Positions 10,525-22,950 of a DNA stretch of 64,000 nt are shown here, in pieces. The notes beneath the pieces were generated by a model. That model saw only the letters and a list, made by a program, of their open reading frames with translations, was not told the DNA's origin and did not search any database. Source of the stretch: Ligustrum vulgare (taxonomy: Eukaryota; Streptophyta; Magnoliopsida; Lamiales; Oleaceae); the NCBI GenBank assembly GCA_963555705.1, contig OY743170.1:15793596-15857595 (forward strand), given 5' to 3'. The translations under genes and the position numbers were made by a program. Within the stretch, counting starts at the first letter, position 1, and each line of letters begins with the position of its first letter.

Positions 10525-13500
10525 ATGGCTGATTCTTCCAGTTCATCTGATGATCAGTGTATCAGTAAAAAAAAAAAGACTAGAGGACCAACTAGTTGCA
10601 AAAACATGAAGAGGAAGGGGGATGAAATAAGTGCGATTGAATTTGATGAACACAATAGGCCAATCGGACCCCATAAGATGAACTTCAATTCTTATATAGG
10701 GTCTTTGGTCCGTATTCATGTGGATATAAATATTAGTGATTGGCATAAAGTCCCTAAAGGCCTTAAAGACATGATTTGGGAAGATATAAAGGTATTACAT
10801 CACTTCATACACAGTAACTTAATAATTCATTATATATTTTTTTGTTATGGGTATAAATATCGCATATTATTGTTGTATTTCAGAAGCAGTTTAGCATACC
10901 CAACGACGAAAGGAAACGAATTATTTTAAGAGTTGCTGGGTCCCGATGGAAAGATTTCAAGAATAAGTTGGTGCATAAGTTCATTAACAATAAGCACCCA
11001 AGATACGCATCACCTACTATGCTATATAATTACCTGACCGAAGAAAAATGGGAGCAATTCAAGAAAGAGCGTGAGACTGAGATTTTCAAGGTATATGACA
11101 TTATAACTCCTACTCTCCTGTGTGATGATTCTTAATTATTTTTTATTATTGAGTTAAATGAATGTGATGCTTTATTTTTCAAGGAAAAAAGCAAGAAGGC
11201 CAGGGACAGCCAGTTGCACAACGAGCATCCACATTTTTTGGGCTCCGCTGGTTATGCCGGGATGAGGCCACAGTGGCTTTTGTCAGACCCACTACTGTCT
11301 TCTGTATCTTCATGTGCGTCACTTAGCTCATCCATGTTAAGTGATGATCGCAGCTTAGATTGGATTCGAGCTAGATCAAAGAAGAAAGAAGACGGATCTT
11401 ATTACATCCCCAACGAGAAAACGAGGGGGTGTATGGAAAAATTGTAAGCATAGCCTATCATTTTTTCATAATATGATGAAATTTCGCTTAAACACTAATA
11501 TTTAGTTTTCATTTTTTTTTTTTTTTTTTTGAGAACAGATTGAAAAATCTGAGGAAGCAACTCAAGGGACATTTGTCCTAAGGAGACACCACGACATCTT
11601 ATCAGAAGCTCTTGGTAAGGAGGATCATCCTGGTCGGGTTAGGGGATATGGTGTATACGTCACGGTGAGGGATGTATATGGCAGACCTGATTCAGCCAGC
11701 AGACGATCGAGAGGGGTTGTTTCGGTAGATGATATTAAAGATATTATCATGAAGGATTTGGAGGTTGGTATCACCGAACGTGTCAGGAAAGAGTATGCAG
11801 CAGAGGTACAGAGTAAGATTGATAGTATGCAGCAAAAATACGAAGCTATCCTTCAGCGCATGGACTTAAATGTTGATGCCGAAGTGGACATAACTCCACA
11901 ACCCCGACCACCAACTCGCAGTAGTTGCTACTCAGTTAATCCTGATCCATTTGATGGCCTTCAGGTATTTACTCTTAAAATATTTTGTTTTTCAATATTA
12001 TTGATTATATTTCAATTGTAAGGGCTATAACATTGAATATTATTGAACAACAGAAACCGATTCCTTGTCGTCTCGCTATAAGTTGTAATGGTGAGCATCA
12101 AATAGTGGCTAGAGGAATGGTTTTTCCATCCGGACCTGAGACTATTGTGCACCATCAACAACTCTTGACCGATCATGCGAAAGTGTCGGTTGATGATGTT
12201 ATACAAGGCGCCGAAGCGTCACTTCTTCCAGTACCATCTCCATACTATACCGTGGTGGGGGAAGCTATTGGAAGTTTATGTCAATGGCCCAAAGATTTGG
12301 TAATTTTTGGAGAGGTAATAATTTTTATATTTATAAAAAACTTCTTTCGAGTTTTAATTACTTTTAAAATTATATTAGAAATGTTATGATGACAAAAAAT
12401 ATGTAATTACAGGAAGAGTTGACAAAACAGGCAAAACAAATTGAAAAAAATAAAAAATCCCAGAGTTTTGATACGTCATCTACCAGACGATCACCACTCA
12501 TTGATGATGCAACGTTACAACGTCTGGGTAATGATTGTAAGATGTTACACTCTCTGGTGCTTACACTTCATGCTGGTACAGACTACATCCAAGTGCCTCT
12601 AAACGCGACTGTGTTTCATCATACGGAAGGTGAAAGTTTTTATGTTACGATTGACGACATCACCGACTTGCTCTCAATGAAATGGCTGAATGTATCTATC
12701 TTGCAAGTATTCATAATGTAAGATTGCTGAACACGCATTTATGTCTTTCATTTAAATTTTCGTTTTTATTTTTTTATTCATTGGTTGTTATTTTTAGGTT
12801 CCTTCATGGGTTGTGTAAGCAATTTGGTATTCAGTCAATTGGATTTATGTGTCCATCACAGATTGCGTCGATCAGAGTTAAAACACATGTAGAAAGTGTT
12901 GTGAGTTACATGGCTGAAACAATGAATACGCTGAGATCCAAGCAATTCATTTTAGCCCCGTACTATTAGGAGTAAGACCATTAATATTATTTGTGTATTT
13001 CTTTATTTATTTAAAGAATACTTATACGTTTATAATACGTAAGAATCATTGGATGTTGCTTGCAATATGTTGTGAAGCCAATACTGTGTACTTCATAGAT
13101 TCAGCACAATCATGTAGGCGTAACATAGAAATCAAGCCGTCATTGAATGTGTAAGTAATTATTGCATTGTTCAAACTATTGTGTTTAGTGCATTCATATA
13201 GATAAGTTGGGTTACTTTCATGGAATAATCGTAGAGAGTTTGAGGTGAAATTGATGTGTTTGTGTTGTGATTATGATAATTGTTAGGATAATTTTCAATA
13301 AATAGGTCTCTATACAGGTTGGATACGTTCAATTTATAGGAGAGACTCTGACAAAATTTATGTAAGAATTTTGAGTTTTATTATTATTTTTATAACTTGT
13401 TCATATTTACTGAAACTTTAGGGCATTTCGAGCTTTTTGGTCATTAGGAGGCAAGAGATCAACATCCAATGTAAATTGGAAAAAGATCTCGGTATGAAAA

Positions 13501-13870
13501 CTAGAATTTTATAAATTGCTACAAATTCTCATATTAGTTTAATATATATTCACTTTCATTCGACTATTAATAATAGTTTTAATTTTAAATATTCAAATCT
13601 CAATGTCCTCAGCAACCTGGAGGAGATGAGTGTGGCTATTATGTTATGAGAAACATGTTCCAAATAGTCACAGTCTATTCTCAACTTACTTCTCTACACG
13701 AGGTATAATTTATTGAAGATAATTGTTTAATTACGATTTATATGTAATTAACATAATAATTATTAATTCTTATTAATTATTTTTAGGCATTTCAAGAGAT
13801 TTACTCAACAGAGGAAATTGACGAGGTTCAAAATTTATGGGCCAAATACTTCGTCGAAGAGTGTATGTAA
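10525..13870 (+). pseudogene. CACTA second gene: transposase_24-like + DUF8039-like + Ulp1 (C48) cysteine protease
   Basis: The start is the ATG at 10525 (MADSSSSSDD, then a basic KKKK stretch). Exons I can support by GT..AG borders: 10525-10791, 10884-11090, 11184 to about 11443, 11539-11964, 12054-12314, 12413-12717, 12798 to about 12971, 13044-13148, 13318-13361, 13422-13491, 13613-13702, 13787-13870 (TAA). Exons 2-4 carry the plant Ptta/En/Spm transposase signature (GSRWKDFKNKL..; GRVRGYGVYV). Exon 5 resembles DUF8039 (KPIPCRLAI..). The last exons form a Ulp1-type protease with His (HWMLLAI, 13047), Asp (YFIDSA, 13098), Gln (13613) and Cys (GDECGYYVMR, 13631) all present. Two joins do not stay in frame: exon 3 to 4, and exon 7 to 8, where a TAG stands at 12967-12969 and the sequence is one base short of an open frame. 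From exon 8 to the stop the frame is clean. It may be a recently disabled gene, or my splice choices at those two joins may be wrong. Confidence 0.82.
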
Positions 13871-14090
13871 ACTTGGCCCATTTTATCTTTAACATGTACA
13901 AATTCTTTAACAATATTGTGAATACAAGATTAATTAATTCAAATTTCTGTTTATTGAGTTATTAAGTTTTGTTCTGCATTCCTCGCTTATATATATTTGT
14001 TGAAGATAATTTTTTGTTGTGTACATGATTGTTATAGTTTATATAGGTATTTAAGGGAAATAAAAATAAATGAAAAAAAAATAATAGTTA

Positions 14091-14207
14091 AAGGCGTCGG
14101 TTGTTAAAAAACAACCGACGCCTTTAGTTGAGATAAGGCGTCGGTTGTTATGTAACAACCGACGCCTTTAATGAACTTAAGGCGTCGTTTTACAACCGAC
14201 GCCTTTG
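14091..14207. repeat. CACTA 1 right subterminal palindromes
   Basis: Three hairpin-forming units follow each other: AAGGCGTCGGTTGTT with its complement at 14091-14124, again at 14135-14168, and a shorter version at 14178-14207. The core is GGTTGTT here and GGTTCTT at the left end, so each end has its own variant. Confidence 0.9.
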
Positions 14208-14225
14208 ACTCTTAATGTACTAGTG

Positions 14226-15189
14226 AATTCACGACATTCGAAATAAAATGTTTATTGATTATATTAATATAAAGTTACGTTTGTCCATGGATCGATTTAA
14301 TATTACAGATTGAGTGTTTAAGTTGTTAAACACAGAAAGATTCAATTTGTAATTCGATCTAAAATTAACGTTCACGATCAGTAAATAAATATGGACGATT
14401 TATTTTGATTAGATCGTCTCAGTTTTATTAAAGTCTATCTTTGACTTTGGTAATAAAATTGAAAGTACGTTTGGAACGTATTAGACGGGATCACGTGAAA
14501 TTAATTTGTGACATTGACCATATAAGTTTAATTTCACTTTACTATTGTATGTGGGACCTTAATCCTAATCGGATAATGGACTTCGATTACTAACTTGAAG
14601 TTCTTTGAGGTATCAATGGGTGAGATCAATTGTTGATCAATATCTCGGTACTTTGGGAATTAAAGTGAACTAACGAGGAGCATATATTCGTATTATGGAA
14701 TTCGTCACCTTTTAAGTATGATCATAATCTCACTGGTTCTTCTAGTGGACAGTTGAATCTGAGCTCAGTAATTCGACAGTGACTGTTGAATTCTATGATG
14801 TGATGTGATCACATCGAACTGTCATATAGAAAATGAGAGTTGAGAATTTATGAATATTCAGAGAAGGGCATTTTGATCATTTTAACTTGCTCTGAATATT
14901 CGAGTTGATCGACGGGGGTAACATGTAAGAACGATAAGTCAGATGATATAATTATTGATTAATTGTTTCAGTAATTTCAATTTTACTAAGAGTGCATTCT
15001 CGTTCTTTTAGTGGAATAGAACGTGATTAATAAATTAATTTTGACTTATCAAAAGTTGATCGGGTCATAATTAATTTATTGGAGCTTAGTTTAATTGGGT
15101 CCGATCAGGTTCCCTCGGTGGCTTCACTATAATGAGTTTATACAGGCTTACTACCTGTATTGGGTTGTGCAGAAATGGGCTTGGGTTAT
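14226..15189 (+). repeat. Copia A 5' LTR, part 2 of 3
   Basis: It aligns with 25527-26489 of the intact 3' LTR. It begins with the AAT duplication of CACTA 1 and ends with the TAT duplication of CACTA 2. Confidence 0.95.
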
Positions 15190-18100
15190 CACTACAAAAT
15201 TTTTTTGCTTTCCCTACGAATAATGCGCATACAAAATGAAATTTGTATTTAAAGATTTCTTTTCCCCGCAAAATGATATTTTGTAGGCGTAATAAATTGG
15301 CTCCCAAAATATATATACTTAGCCTACAAAATTCAGCCTATAAAATGATATTTGTAGGTGGAATTTACATTCTCTCACAAAAATAATTTTTCGTTGGGAT
15401 ATAATTTCACCTACAAAATTTTAGAAGACAATTTTTAATTCGTAGTGTGAGTTTATTTTTCCTACAAATTTGATATTTTGTGAAAGTATTTTTTGGTAGA
15501 TATTTTTCATTATTATTCATTTGTTTGTTGTTATTTTGCAAATGGTTTGTCATCCCGATATGAGTTTGTCGCTTTGAAGTGTGGATCGGCCTACCCGACC
15601 AGGTTGCGATGGTTGAGGGAGCAGCGTCCATCATGGATTTTCGTGTAATTAAATAAGAGCATTTTTTGTATGCGAACTCTACCTTTTCCTGCAAAATCCC
15701 AAAAATGAGATTTGATAGTTTTAAAAAATTGGCTCCAAAATGTGTATACTTAACCTACAAATATGAGAATACAAATCTTAATTTGTAGTTGGGATTTACT
15801 TGTCCCTACAAATTCGATATTTTGTATGTGAAATTTTGGCTCCAAAAATTTCAAGAATTATATAGCTTTTGCCCACGAACATATTTATTTTAGCGATAAA
15901 AAATGTGTTGGACTTTTTTTATATTCAAAAAATTCAATCTATTTATGGACTAAAAAATAGAGGGAAAACTAACACTATTTTTATTAATTTTCCTTTAACA
16001 AAGTATTTTTTCACAAGTTGAATTTGGGGTTTGCTCCATTTATTGTAATTGAGCCAAGTTTGCTTAGCCATTTGGAATTGGGGCTGGGTTTTGGAATGAC
16101 ATCGTTTCATCTTCATCTAAAACCCTACGCTTCTAGATCTGCTCTCATCTTCATATCCTTGTACAAGAAATCATGAAAATTTCTTCGTGGAATAATGTTT
16201 TGCGCAAAACTGGGGAATAATTGATTGGCACTAGAATTGAGGATTTGCTTATATTTCTATCCTGGTGGTCACTCACTCCACCAAAATGCAGTTTCTTCAA
16301 TCTCGTGTCCATAGGTTATTGTTCTTCGTTTTTTCTTTTTTAATGTGATTTGAATATATGAAGAGGGTCTTTTTTTCCGCTCTTTTTTTCGTTATTATTA
16401 GTTTGACGAAATGGGTCGTCCTAAAATTTTCGAATTCTAATTCTCTGCAAGTGTATGAGTGTGTATGTTAACAGTTTTAGTCATGAAGAATTATTTTTTA
16501 TTTTCTACTTAAAATGGGACAAAAGTGAGTAGCTTAATCCCTTGTGTTATGCGTTCTTGATATGTATGCCATAACATCTCACTCTCATCTTTTGAACATG
16601 TTTTTTTGTTTTGCCATTTGTAAAATTTATTTGTTTTTTTTTTAGCAGCTCACAGTTCGATTTGGAAGCCAATTATTTAAGGTATACTACATCTTGGGCT
16701 TTATTGTGAATTTTTCTTTGGAATCAATGATTGGGAACATTTCATCTAATTCCTTTGCTCTTGGATCACGACTGAGCATAAATAAAGGTATAATTTATTG
16801 TTATTTTTTATCATGTTTAAATTGTTTAATGATTCTTTTCTTATATACTTAAAAGAAAAGAAACTTCCTTTATAAAACCTGAATTTATTTAGAAATGGAA
16901 ACAATTAATTGATGTTCAAATTAGCGTTGAAATTTATTTTGAATCTTGGGAATCGATATTTTAGGCCATTGAATCAATTATAGGTTAGACGATCTATCAA
17001 AGGGTCTGTAAATTTAGCTACTTATCACACGGTATTTTAATCCATTGTGTTGTATACCAACATTTGTTTGAAGTGAATGTCCTGTGTACTACAGATAAGT
17101 TTCTATGCCCTCTGTTTTTCTCTTTAAAAGTACTTATAAGAAGCTTGTGTTGAATTGATCCATGGACTTGATCTTTTATGCAATTAGCTGGTTTCATTAT
17201 TACAACAATGGCTTGACTAAACTAAAGTGTGAAAAGTCTTTCTACAGTTTATATTCTACTCTTATTTATACTAGTAGTCATTATTACAAGAGTCTCATAG
17301 TGAATGATTTCAATGGTCAATGATTGTAAACTTATGGTTCTCTTTTTTGATAATTTTCAGCATTATCAAGAAATTGGAATCCATTAATGCTGTGATTTAA
17401 TCAATTTGGTTGGTGTTTGGATTATATTGGATTGTGATGGGTGGCCAAGCACTTCTATGAGACTCTCCCCACCGATACTCGTATTTTGTGTGTTTAACAT
17501 TCAAAAATGATATTTGGGTTCTTCCCAAGTATAGATGTCACCTTCCCAACACTTTGGAAAATGATAAGAAGCAAGAAGAAGTAAAAGCAGTAACCCTGCA
17601 GCTGAACTTACTCTTAATCCAGAGGATTCTGTAAGCATTTATTCCTTCACCTCTTTGTTTTCTTCCTTCGTTTAAGTGCAGTCTAATTTTTCTTATGTTT
17701 TTCATCTTTTGTCAATTGTCATGCAATTACCCTTGCTATTTTTCATTTTTTTGGGTGTGGTCATTCATTTTAGTTTATTTATCTCAGACTTGAAGGGAAA
17801 GAAGAAAATGAGCAAAATGTGATTTTTAGTTCAGGCATCAATCAATTTCATGATTTCCAATAATGCTAAATTGCTAATTCTCTGATTTTAATGAAATGCA
17901 AGATCTGTAAATTTCCTCAACTACTCAATATATCAATACAACATTCCACACTATTATTGTGAGAAAATTGTGTTTAATATCCTCTGTTTTTCTCTTTGAA
18001 AGTGCTTATGCTTGCATTGAATGTCCTAGGTACCTAAGGGGCAACTGAACCTTGGAAAGCAATTTTAGTAATGGCTTTGACGTAATAAGATCTTGCATTT

Positions 18101-19258
18101 CCCCTACTTCGCCTTAAAAGGGTAACGTGTTTTAAATTAAGTTGCTGAATTCATGAAACGAAATAATAAATAAGCAACTATTTAGATAATTAAGTGTGCT
18201 TCTGAAAGTGTTTACAATTTTACCAACTTAATTTTTGTGGTTTTAAATATTTTGGTATTATAATATTTAATGTCCTAGGATTGAATCATTGGAGGTGTGA
18301 TTATTCTTAGACTATGGTTGATTTTTGTTATATGTTAATATGAGTTATTTATTTATAATTTTTTTGTGTGGATGAGATGTCTGCTAAAGCGTATTAATAT
18401 CTTCCAGAGAGGGCAAATGAGTAACTTCTTCCTGAGGATACTCCTTTGGAGGAGATTCCCGTTGATGATCCATATGTTGGACTTCAAATAATGATGAGGA
18501 GAACAACGTCGTTGGCGAAGACGAGTCGGATATCTAATTTATGAGGATAAATAATTATGTTTTGTTAATTAGGTGCATTCTAATAAAGATAGAGCATGTT
18601 TGCTATATTTTTTTTAAGTTTAGATTAGATGCAGTATATATACTTGGTGTAAGATTTTTATTTGTATTTTGCAAGAATGTTTTGAATTTCATGTTATATT
18701 GATTGACACTAAAATTCTTCATTTAATTTATTGTCTCAGATTCTCAACATCTTTATATAAATAAGATATATATTTTCAAATGAGGTAAATAAATTATATA
18801 ATAAAAATATAATATTAAAAATGATTTAATTTCTCCCTATAAATTGTCTTCGTAGGGACAAATAATATCATTAGGTTACAAATACTCTTTCCCTACAAAA
18901 CAAAGGAGTGTTTAGCTCATTAATATCTTCGATACAAACATTTATTTGTAAGGAAAAGCTTGATTTACTTTGTACAATGTCCCTACAAAATTTGATTCGT
19001 GAGCTAAAATAACTTTAGCAAACAAATGAATTTTTCGGGACAGAACAAAGACGAAGAATTAAATTCGTCTCTAAAGGATTCGTAGGAAGAAACTTTAGGA
19101 GACAAATTTTCAATTTTTGTCAACTAATACCTTTCCCCTCGATGTTTGCCACACAAATGTCCCTACAAAAAAAATTCATCTGCAAAAGTCTTTGCCCACG
19201 AATAATAACATTTCCCTACAAATTTATTTTGTATGCGGAATATAAAATTCTTGTAGTG
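15190..19258. mobile_element. CACTA DNA transposon 2, non-autonomous, 4069 bp
   Basis: The termini are CACTACAAAA and TTCTTGTAGTG (inverted CACTACAAGA), with the 3-bp duplication TAT at 15187-15189 and 19259-19261. Subterminal regions (15200-15860 and 18830-19250) are rich in CCTACAAAAT / ATTTTGTAGG in both orientations. I find no transposase domain. A stretch around 16080-16150 ('aaaccctacgcttctagatctgctctc') looks like a transcribed leader, and 18400-18540 holds short open frames without a recognisable domain, so a captured gene fragment is possible but unproven. It is a different family from CACTA 1. Confidence 0.93.
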
Positions 19259-19683
19259 TATGGTACTAGGTCTGATAGGGTTTTGGAATGTAAAGAGGTT
19301 ACAAATAGTCTCCTAAGACTATTTTTCTTAACCTAATTGGAAAAGTGGCGAGACACACACTAAAGTGTGTAGTGTGTGTTTTCTCTTTACAAAGAAACCA
19401 TAATCCTAGTTTAACCTAGGTCTTGAGAAAGGTGACCACACACCTGCACAACTGCCATTGGAGAATACTGAGGAAAGCTTGAGGGTTTGAAGCTTTAGTG
19501 GAATCAAGAAGCAGTTGATGAAGATTATTGTAAAGCACGCTACAAAGGTAATCTTCTCAAAACCATTTTTGTGTGCAAAATTATATATTCCAAGTTGAAT
19601 ACATAGAACAGAAAATCCTGTAACGAAATGATCTAGTCACAAGAAATCAATTTTTGTGAATAGAGCAACCCGTGTTCCCAACA
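19259..19683 (+). repeat. Copia A 5' LTR, part 3 of 3
   Basis: It aligns with the last 423 bases of the 3' LTR and ends in TTCCCAACA. Confidence 0.95.
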
Positions 19684-19685
19684 AT

Positions 19686-19696
19686 TGGTATCAGAG
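19686..19696 (+). promoter_or_regulatory. Primer binding site, copia A (tRNA-Met type)
   Basis: TGGTATCAGAG lies 2 bases after the 5' LTR. This is the usual complement of the initiator tRNA-Met 3' end for plant copia elements. Confidence 0.9.
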
Positions 19697-22600
19697 TATC
19701 AAGTTTTTGATACTGTTTTATGTATTTAGGATTAAATAATTTTGTTATGCATGTGTCAGTTGAGCGGTGTTATGATTATGTGATTTGTTTTGTTATTTAA
19801 TGAATGAAGTTTTTATTGAACTAATTTATGGCCTTAGATTTTATTTTGTAAAATCTTGTATTATATTATCGAGTTATGTAATGAAGAGGGTGGATTACGA
19901 CTCCTTGTTTTCCCCTTTGATTTTGATTTTTGCAATAGAATTAGGATTTGTGTAAATCTTGTTGTAATTGTAAAAATTCGAGGACTAGATCTGCAGTTTC
20001 AGATTGAGGGATCAATTATGCAATTTCAATTGAAGAACTACTGTTGCAAATTCGAAGGACCAAATCTGCCATTTTAATTTGACGGACTGCTGATGCAATT
20101 TCCAGAGAAAGAACAATCTTCATCTTCTTCAAAAGTACAAGGACTTACATTGCAAATTCCAGAAAAAAATGGATAAAGTTTGCAGTAGCAACCGTGGGTG
20201 CTGCCACAGAGGTCGGAGGTCGATGGCTGCTCCTTAAGGCGCCCCCTTCTGGCCTTTACAAGGCTACAACTGTACCACGGTGCCTCTGTGTGAGAAGGTG
20301 TGACACCAATGGTGTCACTATCGCCATGTGCGGTGCGCAACGGTGCCTTGGGCACTGCCGTTCGAGTGGTCATGGTGGTAGAGACGGTACCACTGGGTGT
20401 TCACCGCCTTCTTGCCACTTTTCTCTATCACCTTCCCCGACGACTAGTGAGACGAGATTCAGGCAGAGCAGCGGTGGTGGTAGCGCAGCTGCGCCCCGCT
20501 GGCAAGGTGACGCAGCTCCACTCCCGGCAGTTGGAGGCTGCGTGTTCTTCCAGCGGTAGCGAGGTCTCCTACGGCGGCTGCGTTTTTCATTTTTGCTGGG
20601 TTACTGAATCCCATGCAAAAGTGTGAAGGGGAAGAAGATAAGTCCAATGGATTTGGGCCGGATCAATGCAGTTATCAGTTGGGCCAGATTTTGGTTATGG
20701 AATAGAATGCTCAATATTCATTTGGGGTCAGATTTGGGTGAAATTAAATATGGCCCTGAAATTGTAAAATTGGTCTATTTTAATTAATTGTAATGTGGGC
20801 TAAATCGTTTAGCTGGGCCAATGCAATGTGGACTAAATTTTATAGTGGGCTGTAATATTTAATTGGATCACTGCATTTGGAATTTCACATTTGAGCTGAA
20901 GGTTTGTACTTTTGGGCTGAAGACTGAAGGTTTGCAGTTTTGGACTGGACACTTGCAAATGAGAATTGAAGAATTGGACCAGCTTGTGGCTCAATAGACT
21001 CTTTAATTAATTTGTAATTTTTGTGTCTAGGTTTGGCCATAAATTATGTTCATATTTGTTTTATTATTGCATTTATTTATTTATTTATTGCTTTAATAAT
21101 TTGTGAATGAATGTCATTAAATAACATATCATGTAGATCGTATAAATACCGCTGTAGGTACTATACTGTCATGCATTGTTTTATATTTTATTTTCTAAAT
21201 TTTAGATTAGAAAATAAATATATTTTTTAATAATTAAATCGATTTTAAGAGTTAAAATTGATTGGTAATTATTAAATTAAAACCCAATAGTTCAGAATAT
21301 TAAGTGAGTGAGGGTGCAAAATATTTTGAACCCACGGCCTCCCCTATTAGCCCATTAGTAAAAATTTGTGTATGCCTCGTGCTAATCTATTTAGTCTCCC
21401 TATAGGAGGGCTGCACTGTTTTGGTTACTAGATTGGGCCCAATTAGGTGATGATTTTTTAAGTGTGAATTAATCATGATTACCCTATAGGTGACGTAATT
21501 AATTTGGTACTTAAAATATTATCAATATAAGGGTTATATACTTAAATCAAGGACATCGCGAGGACTTCCTATAGAATATCCAAACGATGTCAATGATGGC
21601 CAAATTTTAACGACTATAAATTAAATATTGCATGAGATGCTGGTTATATTTAATTTAGTGGGAGGGTCCTAGCCTAACCATAAATCACATTTATTTCTCT
21701 TATAGAGAAATGTGTTTAAGATTTTGGGGTTTTAGGTTGTCGTTATACTATAGTAGTTTTGTGTCTACCTGTGCATAATTTTTCTTCATGCATCATATAT
21801 GAAAGTATTCTTCACATATGTAACTCGTATTTAATACATTTATTTTATTTGAATGTCGTATTTTCACAACTAGTTATATATTTAGACATCACCAACTAAT
21901 TTGCGAAAACTGTAACAAGTCTCATTATAATTCTTTTCACTTATAACATTTGTTCGTGCTAGGAGATCCTTGTTCAATAATAATCATAAATCTTCCAATG
22001 AAAATGGTGTTATTTTGATGAGATGGTTTGTTGCATAGTTTTGATTCTTATATCAAGTACTTTGCAATAAAAACATCAAAATAGGATAACCAATTTTATT
22101 TTCACGATGGAAGGGTATTTATGATAAATTTGAACATTTTAATTATGGAGTTATACAAAATATGCTATCTAGCTATAATATATCTCTACTTATGAACCGA
22201 TCACGTTTTTGCAAGAGACCATTTGGTAAAACATGATTGGTCACTTTAACGTGGTGGAGGTTCCACTTGCAAACATTGATTCATGTGATATAATGCTTGA
22301 GAAATCTTTTAAGATGATCTCTTGCGGTTCAGTGTGGACTAAATTCACCAGGATGAACGTGTCCCTGAAAGGTTCAATGTAAGCTATTCATAGAGAAGAG
22401 ATTATTTTAAAGCAACAGATAGTATGGTAGGCCCTCTAACCTTTTTGCTTTTGAGCAAAGATAGGATTAATGAGGAGTTAGCCTTTTCTGGAAACTCTAT
22501 AATGGAGTAAGACTCTGTTCATTGTGTTATGATTAGTAATTGAGTCTATCTTGATTATAAATTCTAGAATAACTAATCACTATTGCAAGTTGTTGCAATA

Positions 22601-22950
22601 TGGTCCTAGGTGACCAAATGACACAATGAGATAGAGTATACTATAAGGATAAGCACGGGTACGGTAATATGGAAAGAGCCGTTGGGCTTTTATGTTTGCG
22701 AAACAATGTGATTGTTATTTTGTCTCTTTATTATTTTAGCGAAATTATTTAGCACTTAATCTCCAGTTATTAGTTGAAATTAAGTTAAATAATGCTCTTA
22801 TTATTGTGAGACAAATGGTTAACAATCTCAAAGCCTTGTAAATGGTTCTAAGTGTAATATTACTACAAGTGATAAAGGATAGATGATTCCTTGTATTAAT
22901 GAACTCTTTGATAAGATCTTAAGATAATCATATTTGTCTAAATAAGATTG
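19697..22950 (+). other. Copia A leader and lost gag region
   Basis: No gag domain is readable. The stretch 19980-20165 repeats a phrase of the type 'aggaccaaatctgccattt'. 20190-20590 is a GC-rich island in which frames are open on both strands, none with a domain. The remainder (20600-22950) is AT-rich with scattered stops. Confidence 0.6.

Larger units (their letters stand above)
8595..14225 (+). mobile_element. CACTA (En/Spm-like) DNA transposon 1, 5631 bp
   Basis: The terminal inverted repeats are CACTAGTACA at the left and TGTACTAGTG at the right, with a 3-bp duplication AAT at 8592-8594 and 14226-14228. Both ends carry subterminal palindromic repeats on the theme GGCGTCGGTT. Inside are a GC-rich leader, the C-terminal tail of a TNP2-type transposase, and a second multi-exon gene with a plant transposase_24-like region, a DUF8039-like region and a Ulp1-type protease domain. 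Most of the TNP2 catalytic region is absent, so the element probably depends on another copy for movement. Confidence 0.95.

Noticed and set aside
15190..19258. A host gene captured within CACTA 2 (short frames near 16080 and 18400).
   Set aside because: No domain or consistent exon structure could be assembled. Retained only as a possibility in the element's description.
20074..20647. Overlapping open frames on both strands in the GC-rich part of copia A.
   Set aside because: All frames are open only because the stretch is GC-rich and stop-poor. No domain, no splice logic, and it sits in the non-coding leader of an identified retroelement.
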